Made by a program: the position numbers and the translations under genes | Part shown: positions 11,505-24,600 of the stretch, in pieces | Layout of the letters: every line of letters begins with the position of its first letter | Numbering within the stretch: position 1 is the first letter of the stretch | Assembly: GCF_019649055.1 (NCBI RefSeq) | Contig: NW_026570245.1 | Location: forward strand, 496,001 to 560,000 | DNA: 64,000 bases | Source of the DNA: Paramacrobiotus metropolitanus | Lineage: Eukaryota > Tardigrada > Eutardigrada > Parachela > Macrobiotidae | Reading direction: 5' to 3' | The notes under the pieces: generated by a model | The model's input: only the letters and a program-made list of their open reading frames with translations | The model's database searches: none | Told to the model about the DNA's origin: nothing

Positions 11505-13811
11505 CTTATAATAAGTAATAAAAAATTTTATATTGATTTTTGCATAATAAATAACGGTGATCCAACAAAATACGAAATATCTAAATGAGTGACACTGAAT
11601 TTTATGTGTGCGGGTTTATGTACTTATTTCCGAAAAATTTTTCGCACAAAAGTGAACCACAAATTGTTTACGTTTAATAGTAGTGATGCTGCTGTGGGAA
11701 AGATTAAAGCTACAAGTTCCTGACAAAAAGTTGGAATAAAACTTTGTATTGCCATCAATGCCAAGAGAATCAGAAATTCCCCCTTCTAGGCAAAATGCAT
11801 GAGCGACGAGATAGAAACTCAGCCATTATTCTACGATGCCCGTCATTTTTTCTGTTACACGCTAATTAAGAATGGAGGGTGCACTGTGACGTACCAGCCG
11901 GTCTATTTGCTATTCAGGTATGGAATGAGCTAATATGAAAATACAAACACAGCATTTTCTATCGCTGATAGCGAGGTTAGCGACCGCTTATTCTGCTGAT
12001 AAGAAAACTACGTACCATAATGTATGATAATATACAAGTTCAGCGTCAGGAACTACGGAAAGCTGCGTTCAAACAATATTTCGGCTGCACTGACATGGGT
12101 CCTATCAGCGTTTTGAACAAACCGCTAAATTACGTCAAAATACGAACGGACAGGGTAACTTAAATTTATTTACGTCAGTTTGCAAAAATAGCATAACACA
12201 GAAGTGACAGAACTGATCGGAAATTTTTAGCAAATGTTTTATGCAATTTCCGAAAGAAAAAGGGCTGCAAATTAAGCCAACTGTGCCGGTTATTTCTAAC
12301 CGATTTCTGCGTCAGTACACATTCCGAAAGAGGTCAGGCGTTTTTATATGAATGTATATTTGCGAAATATGAGTCGCGGGAGTCGGGACACATTTTTTCC
12401 CGACCATCGCCATCTTCCGGCTCCCCATGCGGCCACCACAATCGCCAACCGGATACAGCTCAGTGATTTGCTGTGCGGATGAATAGCTAATTGAGCGCGA
12501 TACTTGTGTCCCGATCCCGACCGGTCGACCGGGGCGCGCGCTAACTCTCTTCAACAAATGTCGACGCACGCACACACATACGTGTACACGATACAGAGTG
12601 GCTCAACCGGGAATGCTTAAACATAACGGGAGAATTATTGACAGGAGAGTGCGACCTCGGTGGATTGATGGGATGTGCACAGTACAGATTGTATACACTC
12701 GTATATACACATCCACGAGTACATGGCTTTCGTGGAGCTAATTTGCTGCGCTTTAAGATGCCGGGTCGCCTATTGTTATGCAGGCCTAATGCACTTTCCC
12801 TTTCAACTCCACACTCTCAGCATCCGGGAAGGGATAAAAAAACACCCATTCACCAGGCCCATACAGCGGGGACATTTTCCCAATCTCATTTGTGCGTGTC
12901 TAAATTTAGAAATTACTGCAAAACGTATTCCGGGTTGGTATTGTGTAAGATCAAAAAAGAAGTGAGCGGCTGTCCCGTTTCCCTACACTTAATGTTGGGT
13001 TCATGGGAAAGGTTACCAAAAGTGGACGGGTAATATTCGCGGATACGCGAGCGAGGCTCAACCTTCAGTTGAATTATTCAATGACTTTTTGCTAAATAGT
13101 TTTGCTAAATAGTTAATATAATTTAAGAATTATTAATCGTTTTATGGATCTTATGTTTTTTTACTTTACGTGCGTCCATAGAAAAGTAGAATAATCAAAC
13201 GATCGTTTTTAAATTTTGAAGTGAGTATAAGAATTTTTAAAGTAAATCTAGTGAAGGTACACATAGCATCTGCAAAAGGTTGCAGTTGATTTATGAAAGA
13301 TTAATTTCATATTCGTGTATTGTACCCGTATTTGACAAGGCTGTTTTTGTACACGCCGTACTATGAACTTTCCGAACTTTCGATTGTTTTTTCGGTTCGT
13401 CTTTTCACTAATGAAAGCCAGTGTTCTTGTAATATATGTGTACATGTATTTAGTGCTAATAAATTCTGGGTCAAAATTTAAAGTGGAAGGTTTTTCCGAA
13501 GCAGGCTGCTCTTTGTCGAGCTTAACGGGAAAATTTCCGGAATGATCATTTCCAGTATTTTATTTTCAGCTGTCATTGAATTCATTAATTTCCGTTTCGA
13601 ATGAACCACAAAGCTGTGATTGCACAGTGGAAAATCCCAACCAAAACGACGCCATCCATAATACACACATGTACAATATACACAGACAAAAAATATACTC
13701 GCACATGTACAAAAATTTACAACGAGCTTCATTCATGGCATAAAAATAGAGAGAACAAATATATACATGAGAAACACATTTTTCCTTAAATCAACAAACG
13801 TCTATAATAAT

Positions 13812-16525
13812 TTAGCCGAAGGATTTGGAATGTGAGACACTGAGCATATCCAGATTATCCGGCTGCGATGAACTATGCCGGCCCAGCATAAAGACCTTCC
13901 GCTTGGATGCCAACTGTACAATCTCCACAAAAGTGGGCCGCTTAGCCGGTACGGCATGCCAGCATTGGCTGATGATTTTCTGGATGGTTGGCGGTATTTC
14001 TACGCGCTCCACCATCTTCATCGCCGCACCGCTGTGTAATGATTCAATTAGCTGGGCCGGCGTCAGATTGGCAAAGGGTTTTTCTTCCATAAATACTTCG
14101 TATAACAATGAGCCGAAGGCGAAACTGTCGCACGCTTCTGTCCAGTGGGATTTCAATTCGGGAATGTTCATGCTGGAGGGGTGGCCTTCCAAAGTGGCCA
14201 GTTCCGGTGCCAGATATGAAGCCAAATAGTTTTGCGATGCATCCCGCGAAAACCTATTAAACCATAAAAAATTAGTTATCACCGCTTGAATAAAAATTTC
14301 AAATAACTGTACACGAAAACCAAGCAAAATTTTATATGTGCTCTACATATTGCCGAATTACGTAAATAACCTCTTTCTTATTTTACCATTCAAAAAAATT
14401 TACCATATAAAAATTATTTAAAATTTTTGTTATTTACTTTTTTTGCTGTAGTTATGTTATAATTATCAGTAATTGTTACATTTAAACAAGTTTTGCGAAA
14501 ATTGTTGTGCTGTGTGAATGTATTATAATCGATGCATTGGGAAAGTTTTAAAATTTGATGAGGCAAGCGGTATTGCAAGTTTGTAACCCATATACAGCGC
14601 TCAGTTACTAAAGGAGGCTCATGAAATATTGCCCTTTGACCTTCACCGCTGCGGTCGCGGTAGCAAAGGCTAAGTATCGGGGCACATGAACGACCACATG
14701 CTTTTACAACGGAAAACTATGATAACAATCCCGCTACGATTGTTTGGATTTTTTTGCTCTCGTTTCGAAACTATGCTCAACGTATTAAATTTCCAAACAA
14801 GCGTTGCTGGATACACCGGTACAAAGTGCAAAAATGTATCGCGCTGCAGCCGATTCACCACTTCAACACGTGCGTAGCGTGTGCGCTCATGCGGGATATA
14901 TTTCCGTAACAACAAGGAAACTGCGTGAAATTGTTTTTAACCCAAAAATACCGGTATGCCATAGTTACAACTGGATTCGAAAAACACTGCAGTAACTGGA
15001 AATTTTTTCCGTGCTCCTGTTAGGATCAAGTTTTGGCTTACTGCAATCCTGGTCATATCATACTAATTTACGATACCTGGTATAACGGATTTGTTTAAAA
15101 TTAAAATTAATTAATTAATTGTTTAATTTATTTTTTCTGTTTTTATTTTTTCTGGTTCTATTATTACAGGATTGAAAGATAATTTTAAAATATATATATA
15201 TACCTTAACTGGATTTATGATAAATTATTATATTCGTATAAGTAAGCATATATTAGAATTCGATTACTTACATATCGGAGCCAAATCCGAAATCCACCAA
15301 GCTCAATTTGATCTTGGATTCAAGGAAAATATTTCCACTGTGCAGTGCCGGTCCAACGAGAATATCTTTGGCGTGCAGGTAGCTGATGGTTTGGGCTATT
15401 TGATGGGCAATGCTCCATTTCAGTGTATGCGGAAGTTTGTTTAAGCGCCGCGGCGATGCCAGCAGCCGGTGTAGGCTTTCACCGTGTTTGGGCGGTTGCA
15501 TGACAATAGCCAATTCATTCGCGTTATCCACCGATGCCGCCATGAATAACAGCACATTTTCGTGGCGAATTTTAGAGAAATTCTCCACATCCGACATAAA
15601 TTGCTCAACGGCACTGGAATCCTGGTGCTTGTAAATTAACACATTCCCATGCCACCGTCCGCTGTAAACAGTAAACGACCGAAAAAATTACAAAAATGTC
15701 ACAAGATTACATTCCAGTGCTTTCAAAAAATTTTCTCTTTTTTACAAATTTCTTAAACTGCGTAAATCATTACTATAATGAAAAATCTGATTTAAGAAAC
15801 AACAAATCTTGCAAGCAATATTTACTCAGAATAAGGATCTTCGGTAATGTACGCGTTTACTTTTCAATACAACAAACATACCAGAAATTTACAAACGGAA
15901 AAGATATAGGAACACTCTGAACAGATACGAGTAGCATTAAATTAAGCCATATAAAAACGAGCCAACTGGGTAATAATGTGGAAACATACTAACGCAGGTA
16001 GTCATAATATCAGCAATTATAATGCTCAACTACTGGTACGAGTACCATTTTTATTACGCTATAAACTTACCGGTAAATTTCTCCGGTAGAATTTTTGCAC
16101 ATCTTCATCCCAACATCCAGATCAGCGAAATCAATGGCCCAATCCCGTACTTCCACCACCTCCTCGCGAGTGGCCGGGAAGAAGGAATTCTCCTCTTCCC
16201 AATCCCAGTTGCTATTGAACTTAATATGATCCGGTGTCGGCGGGAAGGATGCCGCACGGGGACTGGGCACCGGTGATTCCCCATCCCCATGATTATCCGG
16301 TACGGTAATATGAGGAATGGCCAGCAACTGTTTCTGGACGGGAATGGGCGCCGATACCGGCGCCGTGGGCAGCGAAGGGAGCGCCGTCTTGACCGGGGCA
16401 TCGTCCATACAGCAAGCCACTTTGATAACGGGATGGGCCTGCTCCGAGCGCTTCAGCACCTTCCCCACACGGGAGATCAGCTTGCACATCTTAATCAGCG
16501 GTTTCGACGGCTTTTTCGTCGCCAT
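13812..16525 (-). CDS. Short KSR-like pseudokinase, three coding exons
   Basis: Exons on the minus strand: 16525-16071, 15661-15272 and 14253-13812 (stop TAA 13814-13812), 428 residues, all in phase. Residues about 120-400 form a RAF/KSR-type kinase fold. The boundary EIYRGRWHGNV copies the KSR sequence at the end of the glycine loop, and KIRHENVLLFMAA and YLAPEL are also KSR/RAF-like. Catalytic positions are degraded. The ATP lysine site (VAIK, VAIR in KSR) reads VLIY, the glycine loop keeps one glycine, and the HRD loop reads VGPALHSGN without Asp. DFG remains at 275-277. KSR proteins scaffold RAF-MEK-ERK signalling and activate RAF allosterically. The N-terminal KSR regions, including the C1 zinc finger, are absent, so this is half the usual length. 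It could be a KSR paralogue or an unusual RAF-family pseudokinase. Confidence 0.75.
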
Positions 16526-17342
16526 CGTTTTCAGCGGGAACGGTAAACTGTGAAAAGAAAAACGGAGAAAAATATTACAACCTGGTTTTACATCGTTGAT
16601 CGAATGCGTTATCAAGAGACACCGCAACGCTCGCTTTATATCGCCCAGTATGACCCCGCCTCCGAGGCAAGCAGCGCAGCGCGGATTGGCTATACTTGGC
16701 GCGCGTTATTATATCGGCCGTTAATATGTAGTAATCGATTAGCCTTGTTGACTTCGTGATGTACAGCACAACTGGGAAATCCTGCGTCGATAAATATTTT
16801 CCGATAACCTTAATCGTGCAAAATTACAAATCGCCCTGATTTATTCCGGCGCTAATTAGAGCAAACTCGTGAGCATCACCCGGGGATCTCTAGGAAAGCG
16901 CGGAAGGTCATTAATTATAATAGATAAATGAATGGGGATAATTGCCGGCAGATTGGTGATGCGAGTGTACACAGACTTCCGATAATGTGCACGCGGACAG
17001 TCTCGTGCCGGATCACGTTACTCCCGGCAGTTCCCTCTAATGTTTATGGCTTTTCGCCAATTAAATTCACGTTTGCTGTTTCATTTAATTATCCCAGGCA
17101 ATCAATAGAAAAGCAATTTGTTCGAGAGTTTATTCTGGACAATGATTTTGTTAATACAGCGTTAACGCTACGCACGGGCGATTCAGATTTCAAACAAACG
17201 TTTCCGTTGAGCAGCGCACACACGAAGTATACACAGTATGTACATTACGTAAACCAAATGGTAATTGTATTCGTTAAACGAAACCAACCGGAAAAAAACT
17301 TTTACGGTTTACCATTAGAAAAGTGATCATGCATGCACTTAC

Positions 17343-17522
17343 CAGTCCATTGTAATAAACTTTCCACGGTATCAAATAAAAATAAGCCTGGCTGCGCGTG
17401 ATCGGTGGCAAAAAATTCTGGAAGCAACTACGGATAATAATCTGCAGAAAACTGTCCACAAAGTTTCTGCAGACGCAGACGTGTGGATGCCGACAACTTG
17501 AGAGTGAATGAAACTGCCGACT
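17343..17522 (-). other. Probable 5'UTR exon of the KSR-like gene
   Basis: On the minus strand, a strong donor CTG|GTAAGTG ends this segment at 17343. The KSR-like first coding exon has an acceptor (TTTTCACAG) ending at 16548, 22 bases before its ATG. A transcription start near 17522 is inferred from the TATA box about 30 bp upstream. The segment has no ATG-initiated frame that joins the coding exon. The model rests on signals only. Confidence 0.5.
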
Positions 17523-17550
17523 AAACTCGCCGATCTGCCAGCCGCAGCAA

Positions 17551-17579
17551 TTTATATACCCGCACTGACCAGTGGTCAG
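17551..17579 (-). promoter_or_regulatory. TATA box plus palindromic upstream element
   Basis: Read on the minus strand, CTGACCACTGGTCAG (17579-17565) precedes GGTATATAAA (17560-17551). An initiator-like TTTAGTC follows about 30 bp downstream at about 17522. The palindrome has 7-bp arms around a single base. A variant (CTGACCAGCGGTCA on the plus strand) lies at 17746-17759, and an identical 15-mer lies at 63113-63127. The halves differ by one base from the nuclear-receptor half-site AGGTCA. Confidence 0.55.
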
Positions 17580-17759
17580 CTGTTGCCCGCATCTGTCCGC
17601 TGTGCAAGTATTGACAGATGAAATTAGAGAATAGCGCTGATTGAGTGGTCGTGTGCCTGCTGCAGGCCTCTCGGTAATTGACGGCGCAACAGTTGGCGAC
17701 GCGGGTCGTCCACGAGCCACTGCTCTAGCGTGCAGCCGTGCAGCACTGACCAGCGGTCA

Positions 17760-20700
17760 TTCCCCGCTGTCATCGCTGTGTATTTGTGTACGGTTCTGCT
17801 TGAGGTGTTGGAGAATGATACTCGAGAAATGAGCCCCGACGAACATTTTGGAACATCTGCTCCAAATATGCCCGTGTAATATGCAGTATATGCACCGGTC
17901 TGCACCAATCTACGAATAAGGTACTCGTACATATAAAGGTATTTCTGTTGTATTCCGCTTTATGCATTAATATACAGTTGTACAAAGTACTCGCTATTGT
18001 CCCTATTATTCCGGCTGCAGTAATCCATTGGCCATTACATTCGTATTACAAATGGATTGCGAATTCAACTTTTCATTGACAATTAAAGCGATACAAAATT
18101 AGCAGATGTACCTAACACTGGTGTAAACGCGTATAGGTGGATATCGTAACTGCCACTGGTATGGGCATAATTGGCATTCACACTAACGAAACTAGGAATA
18201 AAGTACTGATCAAAATGGGTAGCTGCTTCGATTTTTGAGTAAGCTAATAAAAGCTAGCTGGGTTAAATGGCACTATTTGTATGTTGTGTAGTAATGCTAC
18301 TGCTAATATTTCAGTACTACAAGGAAAACGCTAAAATTAATAATAATATTATTGCAATAAATTAATAAATGCGAAGTCAGTGCGTATTGCGTGATGTGTC
18401 GATAGTATTGCAGAATCTACGAGTAGTTAATACTACCATACAGATACAAGCATCGCTGGAGCATACTTAATTTTATGTATTTGTTTTACCCTGATTAAGG
18501 AGCGCTCAAATTACTTGGGGTCGACCTTACAACTGACTTTGATAGTAAATCATATATTAGTTACTACTTTTTCGTAAAACAGAAGGTAAATTTAGTAAAC
18601 TGCACTTTGGAAAATCCAGTGCATATAGGTATATTAATACATAAAAAGCCGTGTTAAAACGTGGTTTCTCTGTCTCTGTGGTCTATTTTAAATAAATACC
18701 TCTACTCCTTCATGTTTTGCATTTTTGTAACCGTTGGTGTACTAGTCGTAGTCGCACCGCACGAGTATAAATACCTTACTAAAAAACCGTGTCTCAAGAT
18801 TGATATTTGAGACAAACCAGTAATTACAGTATCAACGATTGTCGGCACAACGTCATTGATTTATACACGTGCATATGGTCAATCTTCGTCATCATTTTCC
18901 ACACGCCATACGTTTCTTGTGTTTTTATGAGTTAATTTGCAGATCTGCTGACCGGCACATGCAATCCACGGAACAGCTGCCGAGTAATAATAATAAGCAA
19001 CCAAGGCCATATTGGCGTTTTGGTGAGCACTGAGCAGGTGGCACGTGCGCTAACTGATCACTGCACACACGGGCAATAATCATCTGTTGCTCCAATTTCT
19101 TGCCGGTTCCGATATGCCGGCGCAGTGCAGTGCGCCCGGGTAGCCAAATGCCGATTGACAACAATAAGACGCTTTTAGCATTTTCATAATCCCGCTCATG
19201 ACAGCTGCTGAGCTCCTTGTCCTTCGTTAAGGAAAATTAGAAAGATGCAGTTTGTCTCGCGTGCCACTTGTGCGCTTCGCTTACCAAGAACAAATGCTGC
19301 ACACGAGTTAATTCCGACTTGATCCTTCGGCTACGGTATTAGGAAGACAGGTACTCTATCTAACCTCTGTCTTCTAATGTCTTTTCTAATACAACAAATC
19401 TTTCCATAGTTTTTGTCATTGTTACAACATTCAATTTTTCAAGCTAATCGCAACTGTTGTGATTGTAATAATTGCAATATCGTCCAAATCTGTGAAACAT
19501 CAAACGTTTTATTAATGCATACTTGCATGCGTTAATACCTACTCATATGTTAGATGGATTCACTACAGACATGACCGGGTGACCTTAGCCAACTTCTAAC
19601 AAACTGCGGCGGGGTCATGTTTGGTGCCGAGCGGTAAAATGCCGGTAATACGATTGCTGAAGATATTCGTTGGTCTATATGTTCAAAACTTCAACGTAGC
19701 CAAAACAAACCTTTTTATACGTAACATTTGGGATGCCGGGCGAAGATAATGTTTACCGTATCTTGGTATTTTTTTGGCTTCTGGATATTAAATAATTAAT
19801 GATTCTTGATGTACTGCAGAAATCAAGGACAGCTGTGTTTTGTACTTTCATTTTATTTTCGCTGCCGATAAAGTGGCAAAATAAGCAAATATGGACGTAA
19901 TTATTATCTGTGCAAATATCAGTTAACATTTAAAGGTATGCGTGTTGATGCTACCAAGTACCAACACCCATGTCCACAAAACAAAACATCTACCACGCAC
20001 TGGATCCCCACTGGACATCTGATTGAGAACTTCACCAGTTGCAACCACAATACAGTAAAATTTTGATTTCAAAAAACCGCACATTTAAGACCCATCCCAT
20101 TGATTTCCCTTTTCTTTTATTTTTGATGGCCCGGTTAGGGCCTGGCATATTTTTTGGATTTTACATTCCTTACTGCTTTAACACCAGCATCCGGAGTGCT
20201 GGTGCGGTATCGCATTTCTGCTGTCAGGAGTCACATTCCCGGACAACCTGAGAGGGATGACAGGCTCCGGCTGTTAAAGTCCTCTGAACTCCAGCTTCCA
20301 GTCCACTGAACTCGGATTGCCGAACCCGTAGGCGGGTACCCGCTGCGAACGTCTGCTACACGCAGGCGTTCCAACGCCATTCTGGCGTTTGGCACTGCAG
20401 GCCTTCTGCATGCAGGCAAGTTATAACACTCAGCAAGCAAGACTACCATGTCGAAATGTATTTTCTTCGCCGCTTTTCGGAAACCATTATCTGGAGATTA
20501 TTTCTATCACACTGTGCTGAATTTACAAAACTGTTTGCGTGTACACTAAAAGAATGAATAACTTCTGGAATTCTCAAATAGTCGGAACAATTAATTAACA
20601 AAATTTACGCATTCATTTTATTAAACGCGCCGCACTGTCCTGACCCTCGTAAACCGGCAAACGTATCGGATTTGAATTCATGAAACTTTACCGGAAAGGG

Positions 20701-21630
20701 CCCGTATGCCGGCAGCCGTGCGGTGTGCCGGCGCGGCCGTAAGTAAACTCATTGAAATTTCTTTGTGCGAGTAAAAAACACCATGCATGTTGTGCAGGTA
20801 ATAATTATGAATAACCCCGGATTTATTAATGTAAAACTTTTTCAACAAAACTATTGATACGTAAGCTTACAGTTCGACATACAGTACTGCAGGGACAAGG
20901 GAAAGTTTTACACTGGGACTTACTACATACACTTCCGATGCCGCTTTAATATTCTAATAAAAATTATTTTGCTATTCCCGGTACTGTATTCAGGTATTTA
21001 AACCGCATACCCGGCATAATGTAGCGGTTAAGGCAATCTCGTTATTAAAGCTTTTAGGATAACGGATACTCTTACAGTTAACTGCAAAGTGCATAGAATT
21101 GCGCTGCACTGGAAAACTACAGCAGATCGTTGGGATCCCAGCAAACGCTTAAACTGACCTTACGACGACTGCACCGCAATATCCGCAGGATTCTGTGAAG
21201 TGTCAGTCCTTAATCAACAAGTTGGATTTCACTCTTATCTGTACTGGATAAATTTTGAACTTCCAGAGAAACAATTCGACAAATCGCAAAATACATTAAA
21301 TTTCAAGGAAACTGCTGTTTTTAATCACGTTCGTCGTATGCGAAAACTTTTATGTCATTTCTGGTCTCTGAAGAGAAAAGAGCATCATTTCGAAAGAAAC
21401 TACAAAATATCAGACTTATACAACTCCTAATCTCCCATGAATCATCATAACCCCACCAAAACAACGCCTGTACGTTTTGCCAACGATTTTTTATAAACAA
21501 TTAAACGAGCCAGTATGCGACAAAAACTGCTCACATAACTATTGGAAAGCTCAAAAAAGACGGTGTATAAGGTAAAAAAATTGGTAGAGATTCAGCTCTC
21601 CAACAGACTCCAAGTATATCCGGAACAAGA
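17760..21630. other. Gene-poor interval, 3.9 kb
   Basis: No exon is supported. Small frames occur near 18925-19164, 20231-20449 and 21200-21430, without domain, membrane or splice support. The interval lies between the KSR-like promoter and the 3' end of SHPRH, so it may hold distal regulatory DNA. I see no conserved element that I can name. Confidence 0.45.
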
Positions 21631-24600
21631 TCACATCCCCGAAGTGCTGGGCTGATTGTCCATATCGTCGTCCTCTTCAATATATATCACCCCCTCGTTT
21701 TCCACCGTCCCCGCCTCAATATTCCAGATATCACCATCCGCCGCATCCGGTCCATGGAAACCGGCGCTTTTCAAGAGATCCAAGGTCTGGCGCAGCGTCA
21801 AATCCTGCTGCAGCAGATTGCCCTCTTCGCCCATGGTCGATATCATCTGATGGATCTGCTCTTCGATCGTCTGCTCCACGATGAACTTGTGAACGAAAGT
21901 CGGTCTAATAACACCAATGAAAACTTGAAAAAATTGTACATAACTTTTTAAACAAGCATAAAAATGCAAGATTTTGGTTGTTTTCTCAATGCTGAAATTT
22001 ATTTAATTTCAATCACTGTCCAGGCTCATTTTTATGTCACCTGGCTTATCACCTCAAGAAAACCAGAAAAAGTTTCAAAATAATCCTACTTTGTCTGCCC
22101 CATACGATGGATGCGCCCAATAGCCTGCAATTCCGCTGCTTTATTCATAATTGGCTCCAGGAAGAACAAATGCGTCGCTTCAATAATGGTCAGACCCTTG
22201 CCGCCCATGGAAATCGGCATGAGAAGAATCTTTACTCGCCCACTTCGCAGCTTCTCTATAGCAACCTACAAAACAAATTTCGGGTTGCGTTATACAATAC
22301 GTTACATAATTCAAATTTTTGCCGAAATTTCCTGCTTACAGGAATGCCAGCTTTGGCTTTGACATATATAGCCGTCAGACCGTTGCGAACGAGAATCTTC
22401 GTGTAATCTTCAAGACTCTCCGTATAATCAGAAAAAATTAGAATTTTCGCATCCGGATCGACACCGTTAAGGCGGAAAATTTCGCGCACTACCGCTTCCA
22501 TTTTCTGCGGCGCGCCTTTCTGCAAAAAATTTGACCGGAGATAAAATCGAGTACTAAGTCAAAGCGCAATTAGTTTTACTCACCAAACATAATGTATCGA
22601 AATACTGCGTTTTTACTGGCGAAAGTTGACGCTGTACACCGTTGGCCTGGACAATTTCATGTTTCGTGGCGAGTTTCCGGCAGAGCGGACACTGCGTCCG
22701 ACTCATATGCTGGTTAGCGGCTTCTTTTTCCATCATTTTGCTAAACAATAAAAAAATTAAACACTAAATTTTAACTTCAAGTTAAAACAGCCGAAATTCT
22801 GAAAGTTTAACAGCTTTCCATGCGACGATGTAGCGACTTACAGGCAGGTCCGGCAGATAATGTGAGCGCACGGAAACAAAGCCCAGTCTTTTCCCACCGC
22901 ATCATAACACACACAGCATTCGCGCTGCTGCACCTGACCTTCGTTAACGTAGCCCTAATCGAAATAACGCCGTAATTAAGTAAAAAGTTAATAACTTCAA
23001 ATTAAACAGGCCTGTTTACATCGTGCATATTCTGAATGTATTTGAATCGGGAAATATCACCACCGAGACGCCGCGAATATTCTTTGGACATCGCTTGGAA
23101 TGATCCCAGATGACGCTGCAGATTCTTATCGGATGGATTCAGAATAGAGCGAAATTCCATGAATTCTTTCTGCTTGGGTTTCGTCAGGCTGGAGCACACA
23201 GCCATCTCATCTTCCGTGGCAAAACGCAGTCGCATTAGACTTTGGCGCAGTTCATCACAGGTGCTAACTTCGGTCCACAGCGTCTGGTATAGACTCGAAC
23301 AGCACTGCAAAAATGCATAACAATAAGGCGGAAAATCTTTAACTGTGGCAAAAAGTGACTCGTACAATTTGCTCCTTTTTCAGCAGATCCAAAACCAGCT
23401 GGAAATGCTTCCATTCCGCTTCGCACTCAGTATAATCTGGCGAAAAACATAATAATATCAATAACCAAATTTTGAGACAGTTCGCTTCATGTCGTACCTT
23501 TGATATATTTCCTTTTCTTGTCACCATTCAAGTAGCGCTTCTGACGCAGATACGTGGAGATTGTTTTGCAGACTTTCTCAAAATCACTGTCCGCTCGGTT
23601 CGATACGCGCCCTTCACCTTCCAAATTCTTCTTATCCATTTTCTGTTTGCGTTGTCGATCGGTCAGCTCGGCGTCATCATCATCGTCAATTAATTCGATC
23701 ACAGTTCGGAAAATGAGATCTTCGTATCCAGTAAAAGCCTTTTCCAGTACACAGAGACGGCATCTGCACGTGCACAGAAACTTTTCTTCATCCGCAGTAA
23801 ACAGCAACATTTTGTATTTGAAACGACAAACACACAAGATATATGCAATGAATTATTTTCAACAATATCTGATTTTAACCGATCTGCACTAAAAGATACT
23901 TTTTCTTACCGTTTATTAATCGATATACTGTTCGTCAGGTGACAAGCCGCGCATTCGATTATAAAGCTTTCGTCTTCCTTCATACTGTACTCCATCACTT
24001 CCTTGACCAGTTCCATAATCTTCTCACGCTCTTCCAGGATGATGGACCAGCGTCCTTGCAGGACAAATTTCAGACCATCCAGCGTCTGATACGCACTGTA
24101 CAAAAACCAAAATTACTTTTCCTTAAAATTACACAAATTTTCAGTTTTGCTCGTACGAATCCATGGCTCGGCTGCGGCCTAGTCGGGTGTGTTTCGCATC
24201 CGCAGAAAGACCTCCCAGGGCAGCTAGTTTACACTCCTGCACCAACTCCACCGCATCTTGCTGGCAATTCGCAACACACCGCAATGCCGAATATACCGGA
24301 AGGATAGCCTATTTAAATACGGAATGTCACCTCATTTTCATAAAAATAATATGCACCATATGGACTCTAAATTCCAACTGACACACCTTTTGCAGAGTTT
24401 TCGTATCGTGACGCACTTCAATTTTCTGCCCATCCCCGGCGGGACTGGACACGAACCAAGCATCATGCACTTCCTTGGTAGCGTTCTCTCTGCGCAGCTT
24501 ATTCTTCCCAAGAAAATCAACTTTCAAAGCGTCGGCCTACACAAATATCAGTTAACAATCACAACAAAAACAATTTCCCGCCGACAGCATACTTGATCAA

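Larger units (their letters stand above)
8284..13811. other. Gene-poor interval, 5.5 kb
   Basis: No exon with a family signature was found on either strand. The short open frames (for example around 9342-9626, 9391-9693 and 12638-13033) lack domain features and matching splice partners. Small local repeats at 8586-8696 and 11449-11504 are listed separately. The zone separates the 3' ends of FAM91A1 (+) and the KSR-like gene (-). A TTTATT (AATAAA on the minus strand) at 13559-13564 could be the poly(A) signal of the KSR-like gene. Confidence 0.5.

Noticed and set aside
12638-13033. 131-codon plus-strand frame upstream of the KSR-like 3' end
   Set aside because: Low-complexity, Cys/His-scattered translation with no family signature, overlapped by another random frame.
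17274-17720. 148-codon minus-strand frame near the KSR-like promoter
   Set aside because: It spans the TATA box and the inferred transcription start, so it cannot be one coding exon. A strong donor within it fits a 5'UTR exon better.
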